A stretch of 64,000 nt of DNA from Clostridium muellerianum (GCF_012926525.1 NZ_JABBNI010000036.1:124001-188000); one strand, 5' to 3'; shown: positions 27,232 through 36,781, numbered from the stretch's first letter. Translations and numbers: made by a program. The notes: generated by a model not told the origin, from the sequence alone.

Positions 27232-27570
27232 AATTTCTCCCTCTTTTTTTAATTGTCATTAAATACTATTGTTCATTAGATTAAAACTTTGTATAATACT
27301 TATTATAACATATTTTACAAAATATAATATATGCTATACATATATCAGTAGAAATACAGTTGAAAGTTTCTTAGGTCACTGGCAGTTGAGTCACGTCATT
27401 TTTAAACTGCGAAAGTTGAGTAAATATAAAAATTTAGTTATAGTATAGAAAAGGGATTTTTCAGAGTGCATGCATGTGTATTTTAAAAGACTATTTTTAT
27501 CTTTTGAAATAATCTTTTTGAATACAAAATTACCATAATGATGGTAAATAAGTAAAAGATGATGTTTATC
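27232..27570. other. Intergenic stretch with leftward promoter region
   Basis: This is AT-rich DNA. The part at 27276-27350, upstream of the Cys-rich gene, resembles 20625-20700. Nothing else recognised. Confidence 0.4.
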
Positions 27571-27696
27571 ATGAAGGAACTTGTTAAAAGAGCTAAGCAG
27601 GGAGACAAAGCTGCAGCTGATTGTGATGTAACTTATAAGGCCATTAGGGTGAGAAGAGAAGCACTTAGTAGACTTAGACGATACTTAAATAATTAG
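27571..27696 (+). pseudogene. Sigma-70-like factor reduced to its two ends
   Basis: This 41-codon frame fuses the start of a sigma-like protein (MKELVKRAKQGDKAA) directly to a region-4-like end (VTYKAIRVRREALSRLRRYL). Everything between, including the -10-binding region 2, is missing, with the frame preserved. It is probably an internal deletion of a sporulation or antitermination-type sigma gene. A 41-residue product could still be made but would not act as a sigma factor. Confidence 0.55.
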
Positions 27697-27988
27697 CTTA
27701 TTTTGTGTTTCAGGATATATTTAAATAGAAGGTGATGCAGATTTATATTAAGTAAAGGCTGCATCACTTTTAATATTAATTCAACTTTGTGAGTTTAAAA
27801 AAGTTGTGTAGCAATGTACTTATTATATTAAATTAAACTTTTATATGTGAGAAATCTTAATTTAATATTTAAAAATAAGGCTTTTTTATATACATAACAA
27901 TTGTGTGGATTGTGTTGAAATATGTGGATTTGTGTGAGATAAACAGTTATAATTATGATATGAAATGAATATGAGAGGGGATGTATAA

Positions 27989-29587
27989 TTGAATACTAAA
28001 AATTCTTTATCAAGAAATCCAGGTAGAAAAATAGCTTCATTAATAGTGTCAGCAATATTGATTTTTTATGGAGTATTAGGAATTAATACAAAGGTACAAG
28101 CTAGCACTATTACAAATAACATTTTAGGTTTAAAAAACAATAGCGCAACTACATCAAGAGATGTAATAACATTGCAAAAGAATTATTTATCTGGAACAAT
28201 ATCTTCAGGTAATGTTGTTAAAAAAACTGTAATAGAAAAGTCTTATAATACTATGCAGGCATCTTCTGAAGATGCAGTAGAAGTATACAGTGTAAGTGAT
28301 ATTCAGAATGTACTTACAAATGCAATAATTAATGGCGATACATCTGTAAAAATAGTCTATAATGGAGATACTGCACTACCAGGATATCCCAATGTATTAG
28401 TAGATATTACAACAGATATACAAAACACTGAAGGAAATGACTATGAAAAACAACTATTAAGTCAATGTTCCTGCGGAGTATCCTACATAGAAGGAGCTAA
28501 TCAATTTACAGCAGATTATACTCTAGATTATATAGAAACAACTTCTCAATCTGCACAGGTAAAGTCAAAAGTAGATGAAATATTATCACAAATAATAACC
28601 CCTGATATGACAGATGTTCAAAAAGAGAAAGCAATAAATGATTACATTTGTAAGAATGTAGCTTATGACACCACACTCACAATACATTCAGCTTATTCTG
28701 CATTGTTTGGAAATGGAAAAACAGTATGTTCTGGGTATGCACTATTAGCATATAGAATGTTAACTGAAGCTGGACTTGAGGCTAGAATTATAACTGGTGA
28801 AGGTGATGGACAAGCACATGCTTGGAATTTAGTTAAAATAAATGGTAATTGGTATCATTTAGATGTTACCTGGAATGACCCAATACCAGATAAACCTGGA
28901 AGAGTAATGTACACATACTTTAACTTAAGTGATGAGGAGATGAAAGCTGAAAATCATGAATGGGATGCTTCAAACTATCCAGCTTGTAGTAAAGTATATT
29001 CACCTCAAGATACTACAGTAGTTCATCCAACATCAGTTACAATAAGCAAGACTCTAGATAATTTATTAGTGGGAGGAACAGATACATTAACAGCAACTGT
29101 AGCTCCAAGTAATGCTAGCAATAAAAAAGTTACATGGAAATCTATTAATACTTCAATTGTTAATGTGGATGATAGTGGAAATATTACAGCTGTGTGGCCT
29201 GGAGAAGCTGATATTACAGTTACGTCAGAGGATGGAAATAAAACAGCTTCCTGTCATGTAGTAGTAAAAGCGGATAATACTAAAAATGCAGGTAAATTTA
29301 CGGACTACCAAACAGTAGACAAGAATAAAACATGGACACTTGTATTTACTGCTGATGTGGGATTTGATGATCAAACTAAACAGGGTATAACTGTTACAGA
29401 TAGTAATGGCAATCCAGTAAGTGTAGGTATTCAAACAGGAAAAGATAGTAAAACAATTATAGTAACAGCTCCGTCAGAAGGTTATACACCAGGAAAAACT
29501 TATATATTGAATATTGGAACTAAAGCACATTCTGCAAAAGGTACAGCATTAAAAAATTCATATAAATTACATTTTAATATTGTTTAG
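27989..29587 (+). CDS. Secreted transglutaminase-like protein with Ig-like domains
   Basis: The 532-residue protein has a signal peptide (KIASLIVSAILIFYGVLG, then VQAS). A transglutaminase-like domain at about 195-300 has the catalytic triad Cys in KTVCSGYALLAYRM (about 248), His in GQAHAWNLVKING (about 277) and Asp in YHLDVTWNDP (about 292). A bacterial Ig-like (Big_2) domain follows at about 345-425 (VAPSNASNKKVTWKSINTSI), then a C-terminal SbsA-like Ig domain. It probably acts as a cell-surface protease or crosslinker. The start is TTG at 27989, after GAGAGGGGATG. A 37-bp piece of its 3' region recurs at 32771. Confidence 0.9.
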   Translation: MNTKNSLSRNPGRKIASLIVSAILIFYGVLGINTKVQASTITNNILGLKNNSATTSRDVITLQKNYLSGTISSGNVVKKTVIEKSYNTMQASSEDAVEVYSVSDIQNVLTNAIINGDTSVKIVYNGDTALPGYPNVLVDITTDIQNTEGNDYEKQLLSQCSCGVSYIEGANQFTADYTLDYIETTSQSAQVKSKVDEILSQIITPDMTDVQKEKAINDYICKNVAYDTTLTIHSAYSALFGNGKTVCSGYALLAYRMLTEAGLEARIITGEGDGQAHAWNLVKINGNWYHLDVTWNDPIPDKPGRVMYTYFNLSDEEMKAENHEWDASNYPACSKVYSPQDTTVVHPTSVTISKTLDNLLVGGTDTLTATVAPSNASNKKVTWKSINTSIVNVDDSGNITAVWPGEADITVTSEDGNKTASCHVVVKADNTKNAGKFTDYQTVDKNKTWTLVFTADVGFDDQTKQGITVTDSNGNPVSVGIQTGKDSKTIIVTAPSEGYTPGKTYILNIGTKAHSAKGTALKNSYKLHFNIV

Positions 29588-29593
29588 TGATGT

Positions 29594-29660
29594 AGCAACA
29601 AAAACTGTTCCAATCTCTGTTGCTAGGTCTAAAAGAGAAAGCACCAGATTTGCTGGTGCT
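29594..29660. terminator. Two facing terminators between converging genes
   Basis: AGCAACA/TGTTGCT (29594-29624) lies close to the rightward transglutaminase stop. AGCACCAG/CTGGTGCT (29640-29660) lies close to the leftward binding-protein stop. Each can serve one transcript. Confidence 0.75.
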
Positions 29661-29664
29661 TCAT

Positions 29665-30645
29665 TTATTTTGCGTTTTGTTTTTGTAAGTATTTGTCTGC
29701 ATCATTAGGAACAACAAGTTCATAAGGTATAAATACATTTTTATTAACCTTTTCACCTTTAGCTATTTTATATGCTGTGTCTATTGCAGTAGATCCTTGA
29801 CCTTCAGCATTTTGAAATACTGTAACTTTAAGACTACCTTCCTTCATAAATTTTAATGCATCTGGTGTAGCATCAGTGCCTGCAACAAGCACATTATCTA
29901 GTTTTTTAAATTCTTTTAGAGCCATTATAGCACCTATAGCCATTTCATCATTATTACATACAACAGCATCAAATTTAATGTCGTTTTTGATCCAGTTTTC
30001 AGTAATTTGCATACCTAGCGTTCTTTGCCATTTACCAGTATCTTCAGCTACTATTTTTATATCAGGGTAATTTTTAAAAACTTGTTTTACCCCTTCAGTT
30101 CTTTTAATGGCGGCTTCCTGAGTATCTTCACCTCTTAATAGTACAACATTACCCTTACCATTTAACTGTTTTACCACATATTCTCCTTGCATAATACCTG
30201 CTGTTATGGAATCTGAACCAACATATGATGCAGCATCATTTTGATTCTTGAGAAAACGATTGACACTAATTATTGGAACATTTGAGTCATTAGCTAATTG
30301 TGTGTATTCAGCAGATTTATCAGTATCAACTGAAATTACTATTATAACATTACATTTTTGAGCTATTAAATTCATTATTTGAGATTTTTGTTTTGTAGCA
30401 TCGTTTTTAGCATTTACAAATATTACATCAGCATCAGATAAGTTTTTTGCTTCTTTTTTTGCAGCATTCATTAAATTACCTAACCAGTTATCATCAAAAG
30501 TAGACATTGCAAAACCTATTCTATATTTTTTGCTGCTATATTTAACTAAATCTTCAGTTGATTTTTTTGTAACACATGATGTAAATATTAGTGAGGTAGT
30601 AATTAATATAGATAAAATACTTAAAAGTTTATTGAATTTTTTCAT
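29665..30645 (-). CDS. Sugar-type periplasmic binding lipoprotein (RbsB-like)
   Basis: The 326-residue protein has a signal peptide ending in the lipobox-like LIFTSC (Cys 24) and a type I periplasmic-binding fold. The signs are YRIGFAMSTFDDNWLGNLMN, IMNLIAQKCNVIIVISVDTD, YVGSDSITAGIMQGEYVVKQ and AVVCNNDEMAIGAIMALKEF. It would bind ribose/galactose-type sugars or autoinducer-2 at the cell surface. It follows a chemoreceptor gene by 12 bp on the same strand. No ABC permease or ATPase genes are present, so it probably presents ligand to that chemoreceptor rather than to a transporter. Confidence 0.92.
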   Translation of the reverse strand: MKKFNKLLSILSILITTSLIFTSCVTKKSTEDLVKYSSKKYRIGFAMSTFDDNWLGNLMNAAKKEAKNLSDADVIFVNAKNDATKQKSQIMNLIAQKCNVIIVISVDTDKSAEYTQLANDSNVPIISVNRFLKNQNDAASYVGSDSITAGIMQGEYVVKQLNGKGNVVLLRGEDTQEAAIKRTEGVKQVFKNYPDIKIVAEDTGKWQRTLGMQITENWIKNDIKFDAVVCNNDEMAIGAIMALKEFKKLDNVLVAGTDATPDALKFMKEGSLKVTVFQNAEGQGSTAIDTAYKIAKGEKVNKNVFIPYELVVPNDADKYLQKQNAK

Positions 30646-30657
30646 AAGTCTTCCTCC

Positions 30658-32379
30658 CTATATTTTAAACTGATCTATTAACTGCTTTAGTTCATTTGAC
30701 ATTTCGGATAGCATAGTTGTAGTAGAAAAAATTTCTTCTACACTGGCTGTTTGTTCTTCTACAGCAGCTGCTACATCATGGCTTGAGTTGGAAGATTTTT
30801 TTGCAATACTTGCTATATTTGTACTCATAGCTTCCACATTAGAAATTTGCTTTAAGATGCTTTCAATTTCTAATGTGATTTCTTTCACTTGTTCATCTAC
30901 ATGACTGCTAGTACTTAAAATTTCTTTAAATGAAGTTCTTGCTTCTTCTGCCATTACTGTACTTTCTTTAACCTCTTGTACTCCAGATGACATATTGGCA
31001 GATAGTTCTTCTGATTTTACTTGTATATCCGCTAACATCTTAGCTATTTCTTTTGTTGCATTTTCAGAGTCTTCCGCTAATTTTCCAACCTCCTCTGCCA
31101 CTACAGCAAACCCTTTTCCGTTCTCACCAGCTCTTGCTGCTTCAATAGCAGAATTTAAAGCAAGTAAATTAGTTTGAGAAGCAATGTCAGTAATGGTATC
31201 AACTATTTTTTTAATTTCTAAAGATCTTTGCTTTAATAAATCTGCGGTGGATTGTATAGGAATAATTTTGTTCTCTATTACTTTTATTTGTTCTACTAAC
31301 TTTTTTAATTTTTCTTTTCCTAAAACTGCTGCATTTGTTGCATCACTTGAAGTATTTAAAACTTTATGAGCATTTTCGTTAATTTTTTTGTTCGATTCAA
31401 ATAATTTGTTTACAACTAAAGCGGTTTTTTCAGATTGTTCTGCTTGTTCAAGTGCGCCAGATGATACTTCTTGAATTGATAGTGCAACTTGTTCTAGAGC
31501 CTTTGAACTTTGTCCAGTATTTACTTGAAGATTATATGCTGCAGTTGTAATACTACCACTTTCCTTATTAATTTTGCTTATTAAAGATTTCAAGTTGCTG
31601 TTCATTTTATTAAAGGATTTTGCCAGAATGCTAAGTTCATCGGAGGAGGTAACATCTATAGATTCTAATGCTAAATTATTATCTGCTATAGCTTGTGCAT
31701 ATTTTACTAATTTTTTTATAGTACCTATTATTTTGTTTACAAGAAGAGTAGCTACAGCAAAGCTTAAAATACTAATGGATATTATAAGAACTATAGTAAC
31801 TATTCCCATTATATTTGCAGCTTTAGATAAAGAAAGCCTTTGGGTTTTTTGGTCATTAAGCTGATTTGTAAGCAATTCTCTTATGCTGTCATCTGAAGAA
31901 CTTGAAATTAATGTAATCTTTTCAAAATACTTTTTAGCTTTTTCTGGATCACCTGCTTTATTGGCATCTATTAATTTTTGTAGTGTCTCTTCATAAGTAG
32001 ACATGATCCTTTCCATTACATCAACAGATTTCATGCTATCTAAGCTTGTAGTATTACTTTTTATAAATGAAATATTACTTTTTATTTTATTTAAGCTGTT
32101 GAAAGCCGCATTTTTAGAATTTTCATTTTTTTGTAGTACAACTTGATTAACATTACTCACAGATTCATCAGCTAAAGAAAAAATTTCATTTGCTTTAACA
32201 GTTACTTCAATCATAGTATCTAATCTAGACATTAAACTTTTCATAATTGTAAAAGTTACAGCACTTAATATAGTCATAATAATAATGATGGAGCTTATGG
32301 TAGCAATAAGTTTTGTTTTTAAGCTTGAACCTTTCATAGATATTTTACTTTTTTTTGTATTTTGATTATCTTTTTCCAT
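30658..32379 (-). CDS. Methyl-accepting chemotaxis protein paired with binding protein
   Basis: The 573-residue receptor has a first membrane helix at 25-47 ([20 protein letters not shown]), a four-helix-bundle sensor of about 140 residues and a second helix ([20 protein letters not shown]). HAMP and a signalling domain with tip [20 protein letters not shown] follow, ending [15 protein letters not shown] lies 9 bases before the ATG. It is the first gene of a two-gene operon with the RbsB-like lipoprotein, a design that suggests indirect sensing through the binding protein. A short peri-membrane sensor fits that mode. Confidence 0.95.
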   Translation of the reverse strand: MEKDNQNTKKSKISMKGSSLKTKLIATISSIIIIMTILSAVTFTIMKSLMSRLDTMIEVTVKANEIFSLADESVSNVNQVVLQKNENSKNAAFNSLNKIKSNISFIKSNTTSLDSMKSVDVMERIMSTYEETLQKLIDANKAGDPEKAKKYFEKITLISSSSDDSIRELLTNQLNDQKTQRLSLSKAANIMGIVTIVLIISISILSFAVATLLVNKIIGTIKKLVKYAQAIADNNLALESIDVTSSDELSILAKSFNKMNSNLKSLISKINKESGSITTAAYNLQVNTGQSSKALEQVALSIQEVSSGALEQAEQSEKTALVVNKLFESNKKINENAHKVLNTSSDATNAAVLGKEKLKKLVEQIKVIENKIIPIQSTADLLKQRSLEIKKIVDTITDIASQTNLLALNSAIEAARAGENGKGFAVVAEEVGKLAEDSENATKEIAKMLADIQVKSEELSANMSSGVQEVKESTVMAEEARTSFKEILSTSSHVDEQVKEITLEIESILKQISNVEAMSTNIASIAKKSSNSSHDVAAAVEEQTASVEEIFSTTTMLSEMSNELKQLIDQFKI

Positions 32380-32770
32380 AATAAAATCCCTCCTTTTGAA
32401 ATGATTTTTAATTACAATTATGCTGTAAAGTAAACTGTTGTAGTAATAATAAGGTTTTTAGATTTTAGCTGTATGATGTAATTTTTTTAGTGTTTTCGTC
32501 GATAGTGTTAGAATTTTAAAAAAAGTCTGATAATTTAAAACGTTATGTTTTGTAATTTAAGATATACATTAGTGAATTACATACAATATTTACTGCTTGT
32601 TTAGTTTTATAAATTTAGTATGAAATAAAGAAATTGATAAGATGGCCCATTAACTTTATTATATATATTTTAACACATTTTATCAAAAAAGCTTATTTAT
32701 TTTATATAAAATTTTTGAAATTGTTAAAATAATAGCACATAATTAAATAATATAGAAAAAGTTACTGATT
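32380..32770. other. Intergenic stretch, promoter side of the chemoreceptor
   Basis: This is very AT-rich with no supported gene. It must contain the leftward promoter of the chemoreceptor operon. Nothing distinctive seen. Confidence 0.4.
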
Positions 32771-32807
32771 ATGTGGTAATAAAAGCTGATAATACTAAAA
32801 ATGCAGG
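32771..32807 (+). repeat. Fragment duplicated from the transglutaminase gene
   Basis: 37 bp match 29256-29292, inside the transglutaminase gene, with three differences (shared core GATAATACTAAAAATGCAGG). No longer homology is visible on either side. Confidence 0.7.
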
Positions 32808-32890
32808 ATTTTCAGTTTTTTGTTCATATATTTTGTGGCACTTAAGCATTACAAACATATACTGAAAATAGGAAAGGAGGTTTTTTTAAA

Positions 32891-33022
32891 TTGTTTAAAG
32901 TTAACATAAATATGCCACCAGACTATGTTGAGAAAAAAGGGAACTTGGAATTAAGAATATATTATAGAGCTAAATTTAAAGGTGGCGTTTCGCTTCCACC
33001 ATATATATTAAAGACCGCCTAA
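32891..33022 (+). CDS. Small protein of 43 residues, unknown
   Basis: A TTG start follows AGGAAAGGAGG by about 8 bases, an excellent ribosome site. The 43-residue product begins FKVNINMPPDYVEKKGNLEL and continues IYYRAKFKGGVSLPP. Its stop lies in the left arm of a terminator hairpin. The ribosome site, clean frame and terminator support a real small gene. I recognise no family, and there is no membrane segment. Confidence 0.45.
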   Translation: MFKVNINMPPDYVEKKGNLELRIYYRAKFKGGVSLPPYILKTA

Positions 33023-33057
33023 AAGTTACTTAAATAGGTACTTATAGGCGGTTGTTT
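33013..33057. terminator. Shared terminator
   Basis: ACCGCCTA pairs with TAGGCGGT around an AAAGTTACTT/AGGTACTTA loop region, between the small rightward gene and the leftward LysR gene. Confidence 0.75.
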
Positions 33058-33069
33058 TACAATTTACAT

Positions 33070-33957
33070 TTATTTTTCAGTTTTTAATAACACAATATCC
33101 TTTAAAGCCTTAAGTGGTGCTGACATCCACTTGTTTACATGATATATCATTTTAGCATGTATTAAAATATTATTAGTTTCTACTGGAAGTGCTATGAGTT
33201 CGCCATTTTTAATTTCCTTATCAACAGCTATTCTTGGCAATAAGCTTATACCTAATCCCTCTTTAACGCACTGTTTTATTGCTTCTATACTACCAAGTTC
33301 CATAATAGAATCAACTTTTACATTTTGTTTTTGAAATGTTTTTTTCAATTCCATGCTGTAACCACTTTCAGACTCAATAAGAATAAAGGATTGGTGTTCT
33401 AATTGGCTTATGGTTATTTCCTCCAAATCAGAAAAAGGATGGTCTGGTGTTGCAACAAAAATAGTTGAATCATCAAAAATATCAATTTGAAAAAGATCCT
33501 TTCTTTTAGATTCATCATGAAGATTAAATGCAACATCAATGATATTTTTCTCCAATAGTTCATGGAAGTCAAGACAATCTGCCATCTTCAGTGTTATCCG
33601 AACCTTAGGGTAAATTTTGCTATATTCTTTAAGTAGTGGTGGAAGCCAAAAGGCACATAACGTTTCTGAAGCTCCTATTCTTAAGCTGCCCTGAACCTTT
33701 TCACCTTTATTGAATAATTCATGTATTTCTTCAGCATCTTGAATCATTTTTTGTGCTGGAGCAATTAATTTTTTACCTTCTGCATTTAAAAATACTTTTT
33801 TGCCAAGTCGTTCAAAAAGCTTTACGCCAAGTTCTTGTTCTAAATTTCTTATATGATCTGAAACAGTTGACTGAGAATAATTAAGTTCTTCAGCTGCTGC
33901 TCTAAAATTAAGTAATCTTGTTAATACAATAAATGTTTGAAGTTGTTTAACATCCCA
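33070..33957 (-). CDS. LysR family regulator with damaged start
   Basis: The frame encodes a full-length LysR protein of about 295 residues. The HTH is DVKQLQTFIVLTRLLNFRAA with STVSDHIRNLEQELGVKLFE, and a substrate-binding domain follows from about residue 90 (GSLRIGASETLCAFWLPPLL). No ATG, GTG or TTG is in frame before residue 71. A TTG sits at the expected spot after GGTGGTG, but one extra G (TTGGGATGTT instead of TTGGATGTT) puts it out of frame. So either a +1 mutation silenced translation or an ATT further up is used. It is divergent from the QueG-like gene, its likely target. Confidence 0.78.
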   Translation of the reverse strand, partial: WDVKQLQTFIVLTRLLNFRAAAEELNYSQSTVSDHIRNLEQELGVKLFERLGKKVFLNAEGKKLIAPAQKMIQDAEEIHELFNKGEKVQGSLRIGASETLCAFWLPPLLKEYSKIYPKVRITLKMADCLDFHELLEKNIIDVAFNLHDESKRKDLFQIDIFDDSTIFVATPDHPFSDLEEITISQLEHQSFILIESESGYSMELKKTFQKQNVKVDSIMELGSIEAIKQCVKEGLGISLLPRIAVDKEIKNGELIALPVETNNILIHAKMIYHVNKWMSAPLKALKDIVLLKTEK

Positions 33958-34156
33958 AAAAACACCACCAATCGTAAAGATCGATTAAATTGATTTAAAT
34001 AATCTGATTATCAATATATGTTTTTTATGATACTCTAGTATAAAATGCAGTTCAAGTTAATTTTTATAGGATAGTAAAATTAATTGATGCAAAAGAAAGG
34101 GAGTGAGTTTTAGTGGGAGTTTAGTACCTATAATGTATTCTCACTAAATATAATTT

Positions 34157-34825
34157 ATGGACACCAATTATATTAAAGATATGACTTATTCATTAGGGGC
34201 TGATGTATGTGGCATGGGAAGTATAAATAGATTTAATGATGCTCCAAAAGGCTTTCATCCACTAGATATTTATTCTGAAGCAAAGTCAGTTATATCAATT
34301 GGAAAGCATTTTTCAGCAAGCTTGTTTGATGCAAATACTAAAGCACCTTATACACTTGTAAAAAATAAAATAATTCAATTGTTAGATGATATTTCTATTA
34401 AGCTTACTTTTTATATTGAATCACAAGGTTACAAAGCAATTCCTATTCCAGCAGATGAACCTTATGAATATTGGGATTCTGAAAATAAACATGGTAGAGG
34501 AATATTATCACTAAAACATGCAGCTCAAGCATGTGGCATAGGCTGCATTGGTAAAAATACCTTGTTAATAAATGAAAAATACGGTAATAGACTTTATCTT
34601 GGAGCAGTAATTACAAATATGGAATTAACTTCAGATGCTTTAGTACCTAACTTATGCATTGAAGGCTGTAATATTTGTCTAAAATCATGTCCTCAATGTG
34701 CATTAGATGGTATTACAATAGATCAAAAAAGATGCAGACAAGCATGTGTTACAGCAACAACTGGTGGAGGGAATATATATTCATGTTACACCTGTAGAAA
34801 AGTATGCCCATTTTCAAAAATATGA
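34157..34825 (+). CDS. QueG-like [4Fe-4S] protein (short epoxyqueuosine-reductase family form)
   Basis: The 222-residue protein has the N-terminal QueG-like domain (SVISIGKHFSASLFDANTKA, then IPADEPYEYWDSENKHGRGI and LKHAAQACGIGCIGKNTLLI). Two ferredoxin-like Cys clusters close it: CIEGCNICLKSCPQCAL and SCYTCRKVCPFSK. True QueG, the cobalamin-dependent queuosine enzyme, is about 300-380 residues with more C-terminal sequence. This short form is better called a QueG-like reductase of unknown substrate. No good ribosome site precedes the ATG, but a stop lies just upstream in frame. Divergent LysR at 33957. Confidence 0.82.
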   Translation: MDTNYIKDMTYSLGADVCGMGSINRFNDAPKGFHPLDIYSEAKSVISIGKHFSASLFDANTKAPYTLVKNKIIQLLDDISIKLTFYIESQGYKAIPIPADEPYEYWDSENKHGRGILSLKHAAQACGIGCIGKNTLLINEKYGNRLYLGAVITNMELTSDALVPNLCIEGCNICLKSCPQCALDGITIDQKRCRQACVTATTGGGNIYSCYTCRKVCPFSKI

Positions 34826-34842
34826 TTAATTATTCTTAATTT

Positions 34843-35031
34843 TTTGCTACTGAGGAAATATCATCAATGATGCAATCTTTTAGTGAAGCTACAGAAACAA
34901 TTTCTAAAGGAGTCCAAGACTTAAATGCTATTACAGAAGCAGTTCAAGCCTCAATGGATGAAATAGCAATGAATACAAGTAACTTAGAGGATAAGGCTGA
35001 AGAATCTAAAATATCTGGTAATGATATTTAA
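34843..35031 (+). pseudogene. Chemoreceptor signalling-domain fragment
   Basis: About 62 codons without a start read EEISSMMQSFSEATETISKG, then LNAITEAVQASMDEIAMNTS, the methylation-helix type of sequence found in methyl-accepting chemotaxis proteins. Both the sensor and the signalling tip are absent. A relic only. Confidence 0.7.
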
Positions 35032-35114
35032 AGGATTCATTACCTTATGTTATAATATTATTGCAGTTATTATGTTTAGCAAAGGAAATGAGTAATGTGA
35101 AGGGAGATGATAAG

Positions 35115-36674
35115 TTGTCTCTATATTTAAATACTAATAAACCCTTTGAAAATTATAAAAGATTATTAAATACAGATTATTTTGTTGATAAATCAAATAT
35201 AATAGAAAAAACAAATAAAGTCATTAATACAGCTAATAGTTATATATGTATCACAAGACCAAGACGATTTGGTAAATCTAGTGTTGCTGATATGTTAGGA
35301 GCATACTATTCTAAAGCTGTAGATTCTAAAGATATTTTTGATAATCTTAATATAAGTAAATCTGATAGTTATGAGGAGCATTTAAATAAGTATAATGTAA
35401 TCAATATATCTTTTAATGCAATATCTGAAAACGGAAATACTTATGATGATTATATTAAGATGATAAGAGATACCATAAAAAAAGATGTAGCCCAAAAGTA
35501 TCACTATATTAATCCAGATGATTATTTTAATTTAAGCTCCATGTTATATGATACCAAAGATAAATTTATTTTTATTTTTGATGAATGGGATTATATATTT
35601 ACTAATAATCTTTTTGTAGAAAATCAAAATGATTTTTTAGAATTTTTAAGAAATCTTTTAAAGGATCAGCCTTATGTGGCTTTAGCATATATGACAGGAG
35701 TTCTACCTATAAAAAAATATTCTAGTGGTTCGGCTCTTAATATGTTTGACGAACATACATTTTTAAAGGATAGAAGATTTGGTGATTATTTTGGTTTTAC
35801 AGAAGAAGAGGTTATGGGACTCTGCAACAAGAATGGAAAAATGAATTTTAAAGAGCTTGAAAGTTGGTATAATGGATATTTTACTGCAACAGGAATTAAG
35901 ATATATAATCCAAGGTCTGTAGTAAAAGCACTTCAAAATAATTATTGTGAAAGTTACTGGACCAATACTGGAGCTATGGATGAAGTAGCGGAGTATCTTA
36001 AATATGACATACTAGAAATTAGAGATGATGTTATAGAAATGGTTTCAGGAGAAGAGATTGATATAACTATTGATGAAGATTTTAGAGCAGGTCAAGGAGC
36101 ACCAAGAAATAAGGAAGAAATATATTCTGCTATGATAGTGCTTGGATTTTTATCTTATCATGATGGATATTTAAAAATACCTAATAAAGAGTTAATGAAG
36201 GAGTTTGAGAAAGCTCTTCAAGATGAATCATTTGGATATGTTTCAGAGATAATAGAAGATTCCAGAAATATGTTAAAAGCAACAGTTAAAGGTGATACGA
36301 AAACTGTTGAATCAATACTGCATGATATTCATAATTCTGAAATACCAATACTTCAATATAACGACGAAAACAGTTTAGCTTGTGTTTTAACTTTAGCATA
36401 TCTTTCTGCTAGAGATACTTACAGAGTAGAACGTGAGGAGAAAACAGGAAAAGGTTATGCTGATTTTACTTTTCATCCTAGAAGAAAAAATGATATTGCC
36501 CTTATAATTGAACTTAAAAAGGATGAATCTACAGAGGTTGCAATAGATCAAATAAGGAAAAAAGAATATGTGGAGAAATTTAAAAGAGAAAATGAGGATA
36601 AGAAAATTTTAGCAGTAGCAATATGCTATAATTCAAAGGAAAAAGAACATGAATGCAAAATTGAAGAAATTTAA
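35115..36674 (+). CDS. AAA-ATPase-like / PD-(D/E)XK nuclease family protein
   Basis: The protein has about 519 residues. The N-terminal ATPase-like domain has YFVDKSNIIEKTNKVINTAN and P-loop RPRRFGKSS (about 48-56), with Walker B-like FIFIFDEWDYIF. The middle has the family signature FLKDRRFGDYFGFTEEEV. The C-terminal PD-(D/E)XK domain has GYADFTFHPRRKNDIALIIE followed by LKKDES (about 447-472). TTG 35115 is preferred because AGGGAG lies 8 bases upstream and the family begins about 20 residues before its VDKS motif; ATG 35091 is an alternative. These proteins are widespread in clostridia, often many per genome, with no settled function; mobile-element or defence roles are suspected only. Confidence 0.88.
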   Translation: MSLYLNTNKPFENYKRLLNTDYFVDKSNIIEKTNKVINTANSYICITRPRRFGKSSVADMLGAYYSKAVDSKDIFDNLNISKSDSYEEHLNKYNVINISFNAISENGNTYDDYIKMIRDTIKKDVAQKYHYINPDDYFNLSSMLYDTKDKFIFIFDEWDYIFTNNLFVENQNDFLEFLRNLLKDQPYVALAYMTGVLPIKKYSSGSALNMFDEHTFLKDRRFGDYFGFTEEEVMGLCNKNGKMNFKELESWYNGYFTATGIKIYNPRSVVKALQNNYCESYWTNTGAMDEVAEYLKYDILEIRDDVIEMVSGEEIDITIDEDFRAGQGAPRNKEEIYSAMIVLGFLSYHDGYLKIPNKELMKEFEKALQDESFGYVSEIIEDSRNMLKATVKGDTKTVESILHDIHNSEIPILQYNDENSLACVLTLAYLSARDTYRVEREEKTGKGYADFTFHPRRKNDIALIIELKKDESTEVAIDQIRKKEYVEKFKRENEDKKILAVAICYNSKEKEHECKIEEI

Positions 36675-36713
36675 AATATAAGTACTGAGGAATTAATAGA
36701 TGATAGTGACTTA

Positions 36714-36781
36714 AGGCATATTCAAAAAATAACAAGTCAGTATGTTAGTATATTTGACTTGCTATTTTCTTTCATATGCCT
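36714..36781 (+). repeat. 159-bp palindromic repeat, short copy (68 bp)
   Basis: This copy has both ends (AGGCATAT and ATATGCCT) and the inner arm sequence AACAAGTCAGTATGTTAGTA, but the central 90 bp are missing. Full copies are at 39872, 43905 and 50066 (inverted). Confidence 0.8.

Noticed and set aside
35115-36674. Calling the AAA/PD-(D/E)XK protein a defence system
   Set aside because: It stands alone without partner genes, and the family has no settled function; context does not support a specific defence call.
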